Shown piece after piece: positions 1-6,396 of a stretch of 7,644 nt of DNA. Location of the stretch: assembly GCA_024691465.1 (NCBI GenBank), contig JAILNO010000156.1, positions 1 to 7,644 of the forward strand, written 5' to 3'. The DNA is from Pseudobutyrivibrio sp. (GTDB taxonomy: Bacteria; Bacillota_A; Clostridia; Lachnospirales; Lachnospiraceae). The position numbers and the translations under genes were made by a program. Each line of letters opens with the position of its first letter. Within the stretch, counting starts at the first letter, position 1. The notes under the pieces were generated by a model. It was not told where the DNA came from. It was given only the letters and a program-made list of their open reading frames with translations, and did not search any database.

Positions 1-3
1 ACC

Positions 4-9
4 AGGAGG
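4..9 (+). promoter_or_regulatory. Ribosome binding site of rpsB
   Basis: A perfect AGGAGG lies 7 nt before the rpsB ATG. It is the only part of the upstream region visible here, because the window starts 16 nt before the gene. Confidence 0.85.
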
Positions 10-16
10 TATTAAA

Positions 17-754
17 ATGAGTGTTATTTCAATGAAGCAGTTACTTGAGGCAGGTGTTCACTTTGGACATCAGACACGTAGATGGAACCCTAAGATGGCT
101 CCTTATATCTACACAGAGCGTAATGGTATCCACATTATCGACCTTCAGAAGTCTGTAGGTATGGTAGATGATGCTTATGATGTTATCTTTGACATCGCAC
201 AGCAGGGTGGTACTATTCTTTTCGTAGGAACTAAGAAGCAGGCTCAGGATGCTATTGCATCAGAGGCAGAGCGTTGCGGTATGTTCTACGTTAACGAGAG
301 ATGGCTTGGAGGTATGCTTACAAACTTCAAGACAGTTCAGACAAGAATTGCTCGTTTAAAGGAAATCGAGAAGATGGAGGCAGACGGTACATTCGATCTT
401 CTTCCAAAGAAGGAAGTTACTGGTCTTAAGAAAGAGCAGGAGAAGCTTACTAAGGTTCTCGGTGGTATCAAGGAGATGAATCGTATTCCTGATGCTATTT
501 TTGTTATTGATCCTAAGAAGGAGCACATCTGTATCCAGGAAGCTCAGACACTTGGTATTCCACTTGTAGGTGTTTGCGATACTAACTGTGATCCTGATGA
601 GCTTGATTACGTTATTCCAGGTAATGATGATGCTATTCGTGCAGTTAAGCTTATCGTTTCTAAGATGGCTGATGCTGTTATCGAGGCTAAGCAGGGTGAG
701 ATGAATGAGGTTGCTGAGGAGTCAGCAGCTGCTGATACAGAAGAGGAGGCATAA
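17..754 (+). CDS. rpsB: Small ribosomal subunit protein S2 (uS2)
   Basis: This encodes 245 aa of ribosomal protein S2, a structural protein of the 30S subunit that joins late in assembly and, with S1, helps mRNA binding. The N-terminus has the family pattern [19 protein letters not shown] (residues 9-27), followed by [16 protein letters not shown] (30-45). FVGTKKQAQ (69-77), the [10 protein letters not shown] stretch (95-104) and the C-terminal signature around [12 protein letters not shown] to DTNCDPD (158-194) are all present. Residues about 108-150 form the charged helical-hairpin insertion usual in S2. The last roughly 19 residues are an acidic, alanine-rich tail, which varies among homologs. 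The ATG is preceded by AGGAGG at 4-9 with a 7-nt spacer. The promoter and any leader lie before the window. The final Glu codons carry the ribosome binding site of tsf. Confidence 0.98.
   Translation: MSVISMKQLLEAGVHFGHQTRRWNPKMAPYIYTERNGIHIIDLQKSVGMVDDAYDVIFDIAQQGGTILFVGTKKQAQDAIASEAERCGMFYVNERWLGGMLTNFKTVQTRIARLKEIEKMEADGTFDLLPKKEVTGLKKEQEKLTKVLGGIKEMNRIPDAIFVIDPKKEHICIQEAQTLGIPLVGVCDTNCDPDELDYVIPGNDDAIRAVKLIVSKMADAVIEAKQGEMNEVAEESAAADTEEEA
744..749 (+). promoter_or_regulatory. Ribosome binding site of tsf embedded in the rpsB 3' end
   Basis: AGGAGG sits inside the last rpsB codons (Glu-Glu-Ala), 7 nt before the tsf ATG and ending just before the rpsB stop. The gap between the genes is only 2 nt. 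Ribosomes finishing S2 would therefore cover or expose this site, which suggests translational coupling of S2 and EF-Ts (inference). Confidence 0.8.
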
Positions 755-756
755 TT

Positions 757-1686
757 ATGGCAGCTATTACAGCAGCAATGGTAAAGGACCTTCGCGAGCA
801 GTCTGGCGCAGGTATGATGGATTGTAAGAAGGCACTCGCTGAGTGCGATGGTGATATGAATGCAGCTTTCGAGCTCCTTCGTAAGAATGGTGCTGCTAAG
901 GCTGAGAAGAAGGCATCTCGTATCGCTGCAGAGGGAATCTGCAAGGTAGTAGTTGATGGCAATAGTGCTGTTGTTCTTGAGGTTAACTCAGAGACAGATT
1001 TCGTTGCTAAGAATGAGAAGTTCCAGACTTATGTTGAGAAGGTTGCTAACCAGATCCTTAAGTCTGATGTTAAGTCTATTGATGAGCTTTTAGCACAGCC
1101 ATGGGCTGAGGATTCATCTAAGACAGTTAATGATGTACACGTAGAGATGGTTGCTACAATCGGTGAGAAGCTTTCTCTTCGTAGATTTGAGAAGATTACT
1201 TCTGATGGTTTCGTAGTTTCATATACACACGGTGGTGGACGTATCGGCGTTATCGTTGATATGACTGGTGCTGAGAGTGATGCAGCTAAGGAAGCAGCTA
1301 CTAATATCGCTATGCAGATTGCTGCTCTTAATCCTAAGTATGTTAGCCGTAACGAAGTATCTGCTGATTACATCGCACACGAGAAGGAGATCCTTCTTGC
1401 TCAGATCATGAATGACCCTAAGGAGTCTCAGAAGCCTGAGAAGGTTATCAACGGTATGATCGAGGGACGTGTATCTAAGGAACTTAAGGAAATCTGCCTT
1501 ATGGATCAGGTTTACGTTAAGGCTGAGGATGGTAAGCAGTCAGTTGCTAAGTATTTAGAGCAGGTTTCTAAGGAGACAGGTTCTGATATTACAGTTAAGA
1601 GCTTTGTTCGTTTTGAGACTGGTGAAGGTCTTGAGAAGAAGAACGAAGATTTCGCAGCTGAAGTTGCAGCTCAGATGAACGCTTAA
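757..1686 (+). CDS. tsf: Elongation factor Ts
   Basis: This encodes 309 aa of EF-Ts, the guanine-nucleotide exchange factor that regenerates EF-Tu-GTP during translation elongation. An N-terminal UBA-like domain (residues about 1-55) shows the family pattern VKDLREQSGAGMMDCKKAL. The core domain follows with the TDFVAKNE motif (80-87), which contacts EF-Tu near its Mg2+/nucleotide site. Further family features are HGGGRIGV (about residue 158 on), the C-terminal MIEGRVSKELKE segment and a late SFVRFETGEG strand. The protein is somewhat longer than E. coli EF-Ts (283 aa) but within the range of Firmicutes forms. It lies 2 nt after rpsB and shares its strong codon bias; almost all Arg codons are CGT. 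A strong intrinsic terminator follows 19 nt after the stop. Confidence 0.98.
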   Translation: MAAITAAMVKDLREQSGAGMMDCKKALAECDGDMNAAFELLRKNGAAKAEKKASRIAAEGICKVVVDGNSAVVLEVNSETDFVAKNEKFQTYVEKVANQILKSDVKSIDELLAQPWAEDSSKTVNDVHVEMVATIGEKLSLRRFEKITSDGFVVSYTHGGGRIGVIVDMTGAESDAAKEAATNIAMQIAALNPKYVSRNEVSADYIAHEKEILLAQIMNDPKESQKPEKVINGMIEGRVSKELKEICLMDQVYVKAEDGKQSVAKYLEQVSKETGSDITVKSFVRFETGEGLEKKNEDFAAEVAAQMNA

Positions 1687-1705
1687 TTCGTTGAATTAGA
1701 TTATT

Positions 1706-1741
1706 ATATGAGTCCACATTTAGTGGACTCATATTTTTTTT
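1706..1741 (+). terminator. Rho-independent terminator of rpsB-tsf
   Basis: A perfect 12-bp stem pairs 1706-1717 with 1723-1734 around a 5-nt loop (ATTTA), and runs into eight T residues at 1734-1741. The core stem arm is GAGTCCAC. This is a textbook intrinsic terminator on the + strand. It separates the ribosomal unit from the deacetylase gene. Confidence 0.93.
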
Positions 1742-1745
1742 GTCC

Positions 1746-1774
1746 TTTATATTGTTATTCTATTGTGATAAAAT
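1746..1774 (+). promoter_or_regulatory. Candidate housekeeping sigma promoter for the deacetylase-bactofilin-pyrH-frr unit
   Basis: An extended -10 element reads TG-A-TAAAAT: TG at 1766-1767 and the hexamer at 1769-1774, which matches TATAAT at 5 of 6 positions. A -35-like TTTATA at 1746-1751 (4 of 6 to TTGACA) stands 17 nt upstream. Transcription would begin near 1781, leaving a leader of about 25 nt. The position right after a strong terminator and before an operon supports it, but AT-rich DNA gives such matches by chance. Confidence 0.5.
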
Positions 1775-1789
1775 TAAGTAGACTTTTAT

Positions 1790-1799
1790 GGGGGAGGAG
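1790..1799 (+). promoter_or_regulatory. Ribosome binding site supporting a TTG start
   Basis: A purine-rich GGGGGAGGAG contains GGAGG at 1793-1797, 7 nt before the TTG at 1805. No other in-frame start has a comparable site. The first in-frame ATG (1865) has no Shine-Dalgarno sequence before it, so this element decides the start codon. Confidence 0.75.
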
Positions 1800-1804
1800 C
1801 TGTT

Positions 1805-2719
1805 TTGGAAAGTTATAATGAGGGACTAGAGAGGCAACGGTCCAAGAGAAAACGAGTTGCCAGAATGAAAAAGCTTATAGTCACTACAGTTCTTGTATTT
1901 ATGTTGCTTACTATTTCGGTGATGAGCTTTTTATGTTTTCAGGTGGTATCGCTTCATAGACAGTTAGATGCATTGGCGCAGCAGGTGTATGTTTCTACTG
2001 ATGTGGAAGGTACTAGTGGCATGGTTGATGATGCCGTTCTAGATGATGTTTATCAGGTAGATAATGTAGATAATATTGCGCAGGAGGGAGATATTCCTAA
2101 GGTATATTTGACCTTTGATGATGGCCCTAGCAGCAATACAGATGAGATACTTGATATATTAGATGACTATAATGTCAAGGCTACATTTTTCGTTTGTGGT
2201 AAGGATTTGAGTCTATATTCTGATGCTTACAAGCGAATAGTTGATGACGGACATACTATTGGCATGCATTCATATAGTCATAGTTTTGGTGAGATATATG
2301 CCTCTGAGGAAGCATTTGCAGAGGATTATAATAAGATTCATCAATTGATATTAGATACTACTGGAGTGGATACCAAGTACTATCGTTTCCCAGGAGGAAG
2401 CAGTAATCAGGTTAGTACTGCAGGTATGTCTACTTTTATTAATTATCTTAATACTCAAGGAGCTGTTTATTACGATTGGAATGTATCATCAGGAGATGCT
2501 ACAGCTTCAGCCTTTTCCACTGAACAGCTTATTGATAATGTTATGACTGATGTGGTAAAATACAAAACGTCTGTAGTATTGTTGCATGACGCAGCTAATA
2601 AGAATGCAACCGTTGAGGCGTTGCCTGGACTTATTGAGGCTTTACAGGAACAGGGAGCCATGATTTTACCGATTACAGATGAAACAACAGTTATACAGCA
2701 TGTTAATGTTGTACAATAA
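1805..2719 (+). CDS. Membrane-anchored NodB-type polysaccharide (probably peptidoglycan) deacetylase
   Basis: This encodes 304 aa starting at TTG. The N-terminus is strongly basic and cytoplasmic (residues 1-23). One hydrophobic segment (about 24-48) probably acts as an uncleaved signal anchor, and a linker (about 50-95) leads to a carbohydrate esterase family 4 (NodB) domain outside the cell. All five family motifs are visible: TFDDGPS (103-109; Asp105/Asp106), HSYSH (155-159; His155 and His159 as metal ligands), RFPGG (194-198), DWN (224-226) and LLHD (259-262; His261 as probable catalytic acid). An active metal-dependent N- or O-deacetylase is therefore expected. Family knowledge suggests peptidoglycan N-acetylglucosamine or N-acetylmuramic acid as substrate, which can give lysozyme resistance, but the substrate cannot be read from sequence. 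A bactofilin gene follows after 21 nt. Codon use is more relaxed than in rpsB-tsf, with AGG, CGG and CGA present. Confidence 0.93.
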   Translation: MESYNEGLERQRSKRKRVARMKKLIVTTVLVFMLLTISVMSFLCFQVVSLHRQLDALAQQVYVSTDVEGTSGMVDDAVLDDVYQVDNVDNIAQEGDIPKVYLTFDDGPSSNTDEILDILDDYNVKATFFVCGKDLSLYSDAYKRIVDDGHTIGMHSYSHSFGEIYASEEAFAEDYNKIHQLILDTTGVDTKYYRFPGGSSNQVSTAGMSTFINYLNTQGAVYYDWNVSSGDATASAFSTEQLIDNVMTDVVKYKTSVVLLHDAANKNATVEALPGLIEALQEQGAMILPITDETTVIQHVNVVQ

Positions 2720-2728
2720 TATAGTTAT

Positions 2729-2733
2729 GGAGG
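2729..2733 (+). promoter_or_regulatory. Ribosome binding site of the bactofilin gene
   Basis: GGAGG lies 7 nt before the ATG at 2741, in the 21-nt gap after the deacetylase stop. It supports this start codon. Confidence 0.8.
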
Positions 2734-2740
2734 AATTGTA

Positions 2741-3514
2741 ATGGGCTTTTTTAAGGATTTCAAAGAGGATTTTAATGACGCTTTAGATGAAATGGCTGGC
2801 ACAGAGGAAACATCTTCTGAAGAGGTTATGGTTAATACCCTTGACGGTGATATAGATGTAGAATCAGAGCTTAACAAGCTTGATGGACTTTTAGAGCAGA
2901 TCACTAAAAAGGTTGAAACACCAGAGGAAAAGACTGAGGCTTTAGTTGTAGAAGAGCCAAAGGAAGAGAAGAAGTCTTTCTTCTCAGATAATAAGAAAGA
3001 TATTAAGATGGAGGCACCAAAGACAATGGATGTTATGGGAAATGCTGCAGAGACTAATAGAGCAGTTGCAGATGAGAATGCAGTGATTACTGCTGGAATG
3101 AAGGTTACAGGTAATGTAGAATCAATCGGTTCTATTGAGGTACAGGGAGAGATCGTTGGTGATGTTGCATGTAATGGCAAGCTTGTTGTTACAGGTAAGG
3201 TTAACGGTAATTCTTCTTCTTCAGAGTTCTTCGCTGATGCAGCTAAGATCGAAGGTGAGGTAGTAACTTCAGGAACAGCTAAGGTAGGCGTTGGTTCTGT
3301 TATTATTGGTAATATTACAGCTACATCTGCAGTTATCGCAGGCGCTGTTAAGGGTGATATCGATGTTAATGGTCCTGTTGTAGTTGATACTTCAGCGGTT
3401 GTTATGGGTAACATCAAGTCTCGTTCAGTACAGATTAACAATGGTGCTGTTATCGAGGGATTCTGCTCACAGAGCTATTCTGATGTTGATGTGAACAGCG
3501 TATTTTCAATCTAG
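2741..3514 (+). CDS. Bactofilin-family (polymer-forming) cytoskeletal protein
   Basis: This encodes 257 aa. The C-terminal part (residues about 113-241) is a run of short, glycine-punctuated beta repeats such as GNVESIGSIEVQGEIVGDVACNGKL and later GNITATSAVIAGAVKGDI. This is the pattern of the bactofilin right-handed beta-helix, which polymerises without nucleotide into filaments. The first 110 residues are acidic and probably disordered. They begin with MGFFKDFKEDF, a short amphipathic stretch that resembles the membrane-targeting N-termini of other bactofilins. No transmembrane helix is seen. In other bacteria bactofilins organise cell-wall enzymes and influence shape; here the preceding gene encodes a wall-type deacetylase, so a shared role in localised wall modification is an inference. 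The C-terminal half uses codons like those of rpsB-tsf (GTT, GCT, AAG; no AGG), which suggests good expression. The family call is firm; the exact role is unknown. Confidence 0.88.
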   Translation: MGFFKDFKEDFNDALDEMAGTEETSSEEVMVNTLDGDIDVESELNKLDGLLEQITKKVETPEEKTEALVVEEPKEEKKSFFSDNKKDIKMEAPKTMDVMGNAAETNRAVADENAVITAGMKVTGNVESIGSIEVQGEIVGDVACNGKLVVTGKVNGNSSSSEFFADAAKIEGEVVTSGTAKVGVGSVIIGNITATSAVIAGAVKGDIDVNGPVVVDTSAVVMGNIKSRSVQINNGAVIEGFCSQSYSDVDVNSVFSI

Positions 3515-3527
3515 AGGATCTATATAA

Positions 3528-4232
3528 ATGAAGAGAGTATTACTTAAACTTAGTGGAGAAGCACTTTCAGGTGATAAGGGATTTGGTTTTGATGAGAAGA
3601 CTTGCTTAATGGTTGCTAACCAGGTTAAGCAGCTTGTAGATGATGGCGTACAGGTAGGCGTTGTTATCGGTGGTGGTAACTTCTGGAGAGGACGTTCTTC
3701 AGAGAATATCGACCGTACTAAGGCTGACCAGATTGGTATGCTTGCTACAGTTATGAATTGTCTCTATGTTTCTGAGATTTTCAGATCTGTTGGCATGAAG
3801 ACATCCGTACTTACACCTTTTGAGTGTGGCAATTTCTCTAAGCTATATTCTAAAGATAGAGCTAATAAGTATTTCGAGAGAGGTATGGTTGTATTCTTCG
3901 CAGGTGGTACAGGTCATCCATATTTTTCTACTGATACAGCTACAGTTCTTAGAGCTGTTGAAATTGAGGCAGAGGTTATTCTTCTTGCCAAGTCTATTGA
4001 TGGAGTATACGATAGTGACCCAGCTAAGAATCCTAATGCTAAGCGTTATGATTCCGTTAGCATCCAGGAGGTCATTGATAAGAAGCTCCAGGTAGTAGAT
4101 ATGACTGCTTCAGTTATTGCTATGGAACAGAAGATGCCTATGTATGTTTTCTCGCTTAATGAGGAGAATTCTATCGTCAAGGCTATTTCAGGTAAATTTA
4201 ATGGCACAGTTGTATGTGTTAAGGAGGATTAA
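3528..4232 (+). CDS. pyrH: Uridylate (UMP) kinase
   Basis: This encodes 234 aa of the bacterial hexameric UMP kinase (amino-acid kinase fold), which makes UDP from UMP and ATP in pyrimidine nucleotide synthesis. KLSGEAL (7-13) is the N-terminal phosphate-binding loop. GGGNFWRG (48-55), ADQIGMLATVMN (66-77) and GTGHPYFSTDTA (127-138) form the UMP and phosphate sites. IDGVYDSDP (157-165) and VVDMTASVIAMEQ (189-201) complete the family signature. E. coli has Asn at the position of His129; the His form looks like a lineage variant rather than a defect. The gene starts 13 nt after the bactofilin stop, with a modest GAGG (3514-3517) overlapping that stop codon. Its own stop overlaps the frr start by one base. 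Length is normal. Confidence 0.97.
   Translation: MKRVLLKLSGEALSGDKGFGFDEKTCLMVANQVKQLVDDGVQVGVVIGGGNFWRGRSSENIDRTKADQIGMLATVMNCLYVSEIFRSVGMKTSVLTPFECGNFSKLYSKDRANKYFERGMVVFFAGGTGHPYFSTDTATVLRAVEIEAEVILLAKSIDGVYDSDPAKNPNAKRYDSVSIQEVIDKKLQVVDMTASVIAMEQKMPMYVFSLNEENSIVKAISGKFNGTVVCVKED
4221..4227 (+). promoter_or_regulatory. Ribosome binding site of frr inside the pyrH 3' end
   Basis: AAGGAGG lies within the last pyrH codons, 4 nt before the frr ATG. The stop and start overlap as TAATG (4230-4234). This arrangement favours termination-reinitiation, so pyrH and frr are probably translated in a coupled way (inference). Confidence 0.8.
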
Positions 4233-4786
4233 TGGATAATATACTTTCAACCTACGAGGAGAAAATGACTAAGAGCTATAACAATCTCGAAAGTGAGTAT
4301 TCTACTATTCGAGCTGGTAGAGCTAATCCTCATATTTTGGATAAGATTACTGTTGATTATTATGGAGCACCTACTCCACTTCAGCAGGTAGCTAATGTTT
4401 CGGTTCCAGAGCCAAGACTTATTCAGATTCAGCCATGGGAGCCTTCATTAGTTAAGGAAATCGAAAAAGCTATTAATATGTCGGATATTGGAATTAATCC
4501 AACAAACGATGGCAAGTTAATTCGTCTAGTTTTTCCTGAGCTTACAGAAGAGCGTCGTAAGGAAATTGCTAAGGAAGTTAAGAAGTATGGCGAAGATGCT
4601 AAGGTAGCCATCCGTAACATCAGAAGAGATGCTATTGATTCACTGAAAAAGCACTCTAAGGATGAGGGCGTTTCTGAGGACGAGATTAAAGACTTAGAAG
4701 ACAAGTGCCAGAAGATGACTGACAAGTTCATCGCTGATGTAGACAAGGCTGTTGAAGCTAAGACCAAAGAGATTATGACTGTTTAA
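4232..4786 (+). CDS. frr: Ribosome recycling factor
   Basis: This encodes 184 aa, almost exactly the usual 185. RRF splits post-termination ribosomes together with EF-G. The family landmarks are present: the N-terminal helix leading to TIRAGRANP (25-33), the domain II segment YYGAPTPLQQVANVSVPEPR (43-62), IQPWEP (66-71), and the C-terminal helices with LTEERRKE (103-110) and VAIRNIRRDA (124-133). The gene overlaps pyrH by one base. It is the last gene before a hairpin terminator at 4800-4825. Arg codons are CGT, CGA or AGA only, as in a well-expressed gene. Confidence 0.98.
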   Translation: MDNILSTYEEKMTKSYNNLESEYSTIRAGRANPHILDKITVDYYGAPTPLQQVANVSVPEPRLIQIQPWEPSLVKEIEKAINMSDIGINPTNDGKLIRLVFPELTEERRKEIAKEVKKYGEDAKVAIRNIRRDAIDSLKKHSKDEGVSEDEIKDLEDKCQKMTDKFIADVDKAVEAKTKEIMTV

Positions 4787-4799
4787 TTGTAGTCTTTGT

Positions 4800-4825
4800 A
4801 AGGGCACATTTATTGTGCCCTTTTT
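4800..4825 (+). terminator. Rho-independent terminator or attenuator after frr
   Basis: A 9-bp stem pairs 4800-4808 with 4814-4822 around a 5-nt loop (TTTAT). The core arm is GGGCACA. T residues at 4821-4825 follow, but the T-tract is short because two of them pair in the stem. It should stop some or most transcription from frr. The next gene, uppS, starts 30 nt later with no strong promoter between, so partial read-through is likely (inference). Confidence 0.8.
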
Positions 4826-4845
4826 ACTTATTATAAAGAGCTTTT

Positions 4846-4851
4846 AGGAGG
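4846..4851 (+). promoter_or_regulatory. Ribosome binding site of uppS
   Basis: AGGAGG lies 4 nt before the ATG at 4856. It sits clear of the terminator hairpin, so translation of a read-through transcript would not be blocked by that structure. Confidence 0.8.
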
Positions 4852-4855
4852 TAAT

Positions 4856-5554
4856 ATGAAGGTTCCAGAGCATATTGCGATTATTCTTGACGGTAATGGC
4901 CGTTGGGCTAAGTCTAAAGGTATGCCCCGTACTTATGGACATACTGTGGGAGCTAAGAATGTAGAGATTATATGTAGAGCTGCTCATGATTTAGGGGTCA
5001 AGTACGTTACTATGTACGCTTTTTCTACAGAGAATTGGTCTAGACCTGAGGATGAGGTTAAAGCTTTAATGAAACTCCTTGGAGAGTATATTAAGACATG
5101 TATGAAGACTGCCAAGAAGGATAATTTAAGAGTTAGATTCATAGGTGACTTAAGCAAATTAGATGATAAGCTTAAGGCTAATATAAAAGAGCTTACTGAT
5201 TATTCATCACAGTTTACTGGACTTACTCTTACGATAGCTATTAATTATGGTAGTAGGGATGAGATGACTCGAGCAATTAGAAGAGTTGCAGCCGATGTCA
5301 GGGATGATAAGCTTCAAGCAGATGATATTACAGAAGATTTGTTTTCGACTTATCTGGATACAGATGGTATACCTGATCCTGATTTTATGATTAGGACTTC
5401 TGGCGAGCAGAGGCTATCTAATTATTTGTTATGGCAGCTTGCTTATTCAGAATTCTATTTTACATCAGTACCTTGGCCTGAATTTACTCCTGAGGAGCTT
5501 AAGAAGGCTATCGAGGAATATGATAAGAGGAACCGTCGATTTGGCGGTATTTAG
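4856..5554 (+). CDS. uppS: Undecaprenyl diphosphate synthase (cis-prenyltransferase)
   Basis: This encodes 232 aa. The enzyme adds cis isoprene units from IPP to farnesyl diphosphate to make C55-PP, the precursor of the lipid carrier used for peptidoglycan and other wall polymers. IILDGNGRWAK (9-19) holds the catalytic Asp12. GHTVGAKN (28-35) and FSTENWSRP (56-64) form the substrate pocket. IRTSGEQRLSNYLLWQ (179-194), with Arg180, Arg186 and Ser188, binds diphosphate, and YSEFYF (197-202) carries the conserved Glu199. It is a cytosolic, membrane-associated enzyme of typical length. The gene follows a hairpin terminator and leads into cdsA after 12 nt. Five of its sixteen Arg codons are AGG, unlike the genes upstream. 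Confidence 0.97.
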   Translation: MKVPEHIAIILDGNGRWAKSKGMPRTYGHTVGAKNVEIICRAAHDLGVKYVTMYAFSTENWSRPEDEVKALMKLLGEYIKTCMKTAKKDNLRVRFIGDLSKLDDKLKANIKELTDYSSQFTGLTLTIAINYGSRDEMTRAIRRVAADVRDDKLQADDITEDLFSTYLDTDGIPDPDFMIRTSGEQRLSNYLLWQLAYSEFYFTSVPWPEFTPEELKKAIEEYDKRNRRFGGI

Positions 5555-5560
5555 GAAGGG
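5554..5560 (+). promoter_or_regulatory. Ribosome binding site of cdsA
   Basis: The purine run GGAAGGG begins at the last base of the uppS stop codon and ends 6 nt before the cdsA ATG. It is a weaker match than the AGGAGG sites of its neighbours. Confidence 0.6.
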
Positions 5561-5566
5561 ATTAAT

Positions 5567-6370
5567 ATGTTTGTTACTAGATTAATTAGTGGAATAGTAC
5601 TTGTAGCTTTAGCACTGTTATTTATTATCACTGGAGGCGATGTACTCTTAGGCGCTATGCTCGTTCTTTCTTTAATCGGCATGTATGAGCTCTATAGGAT
5701 CTTTAAGGTTGAGAAGAGCTTACCTGGTATATTAGGCTACATTGCATGTGTAGTATATTACATGGATTTAAGATTTGCTTTTTGCGCAGATAAGATGGTT
5801 ATTATGCTTGTCTTCTTAATTCTTTTATTAGCGGTATTTGTGTTTGGATATCCTAAATATCATAGTCATCAGATTATGGCGACATTTTTTGGATTATTTT
5901 ATGTAGGAATCATGCTTTCCTTCTTATACCAGACCAGATTACTACCTCTAGGACAGTTTATTGTATGGCTTATATTCCTGTGTTCTTGGGGATGCGATAC
6001 ATCAGCTTATTGCGTAGGCGTATTATTTGGTAAGCACAAGATGTCACCTATCCTTTCTCCTAAGAAGTCCATCGAAGGAGCAGTAGGTGGTGTGGTTGGA
6101 GCTATGCTTTTTACAGCCATTTATTGTGTGGCTATTAACGCAGCTTTTTCTGTAGAGGATTTCAAGGTGCTTCCACTTGTTATTATTGCTGGTGTAGGTG
6201 CACTTATCTCTATGGTTGGAGATCTAGCCGCTTCTGCAATTAAGAGGAATTTCGATATTAAGGATTATGGCAAGCTTATTCCTGGCCATGGCGGTGTATT
6301 AGATAGATTCGACAGTATTATTATTACTGCGCCTATTATCTATTATTTAGCGTATTATTTTTACATATAA
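5567..6370 (+). CDS. cdsA: Phosphatidate cytidylyltransferase (CDP-diacylglycerol synthase)
   Basis: This encodes 267 aa of an integral membrane enzyme that makes CDP-diacylglycerol from phosphatidic acid and CTP, the branch point to bacterial phospholipids. Hydrophobic segments occur at about residues 7-22, 26-45, 54-66, 77-95, 105-120, 128-150, 171-192, 201-222 and 250-266. The C-terminal family signature is complete, from Ser223 through KR (226-227), KD (232-233) and GHGGVLDRFD (240-249), with the metal-binding Asp residues. LSPKKSIEG (163-171) matches the usual SPKKTxEG. The gene sits 12 nt after uppS and 26 nt before the dxr ATG. Length is typical. Confidence 0.96.
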   Translation: MFVTRLISGIVLVALALLFIITGGDVLLGAMLVLSLIGMYELYRIFKVEKSLPGILGYIACVVYYMDLRFAFCADKMVIMLVFLILLLAVFVFGYPKYHSHQIMATFFGLFYVGIMLSFLYQTRLLPLGQFIVWLIFLCSWGCDTSAYCVGVLFGKHKMSPILSPKKSIEGAVGGVVGAMLFTAIYCVAINAAFSVEDFKVLPLVIIAGVGALISMVGDLAASAIKRNFDIKDYGKLIPGHGGVLDRFDSIIITAPIIYYLAYYFYI

Positions 6371-6384
6371 TTCATATATATATA

Positions 6385-6390
6385 GAGGTG
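6385..6390 (+). promoter_or_regulatory. Ribosome binding site that fixes the dxr start at 6397
   Basis: GAGGTG ends 6 nt before the ATG at 6397. An upstream in-frame GTG at 6388 falls inside this element and has no site of its own, so the ATG is preferred. The preceding bases are a run of alternating T and A. Confidence 0.7.
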
Positions 6391-6396
6391 ACTGTT

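Noticed and set aside
687..962. Open frame on the - strand spanning the rpsB-tsf junction
   Set aside because: It lies fully opposite two certain genes, and its Ser/Ala/Pro-rich translation shows no family motif. It is a shadow of their codon bias.
2725..3441. Long open frame on the - strand opposite the bactofilin gene (238 codons)
   Set aside because: Its translation is low-complexity Ser/Thr/Pro/Ile, as expected from the complement of a GTT/GCT/GAA-rich gene. It matches no recognisable family and has a well-supported gene on the other strand.
3820..4095. Alternative + strand frame inside pyrH
   Set aside because: It overlaps the conserved UMP kinase active-site region in another frame, has no ribosome binding site and is dominated by hydrophobic and Arg residues without a motif.
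4429..4767. Open frame on the - strand inside frr
   Set aside because: It is antisense to a canonical ribosome recycling factor, with a Ser/Leu-rich composition and no recognisable motif.
4809..4837. Possible uppS promoter (TTTATT, 17 nt, TATAAA)
   Set aside because: The -35 match is poor and overlaps the terminator loop, and the start site would fall at the ribosome binding site. It is too weak to list as a feature.
6371..6384. Alternating TA stretch before dxr as a repeat or promoter
   Set aside because: It is short, AT-rich spacer DNA with no suitable -35 partner. Nothing beyond composition supports a function.
6388..6396. GTG at 6388 as the dxr start
   Set aside because: The GTG overlaps the Shine-Dalgarno sequence of the ATG at 6397, and the extra residues (MTV) precede the usual Dxr N-terminus.
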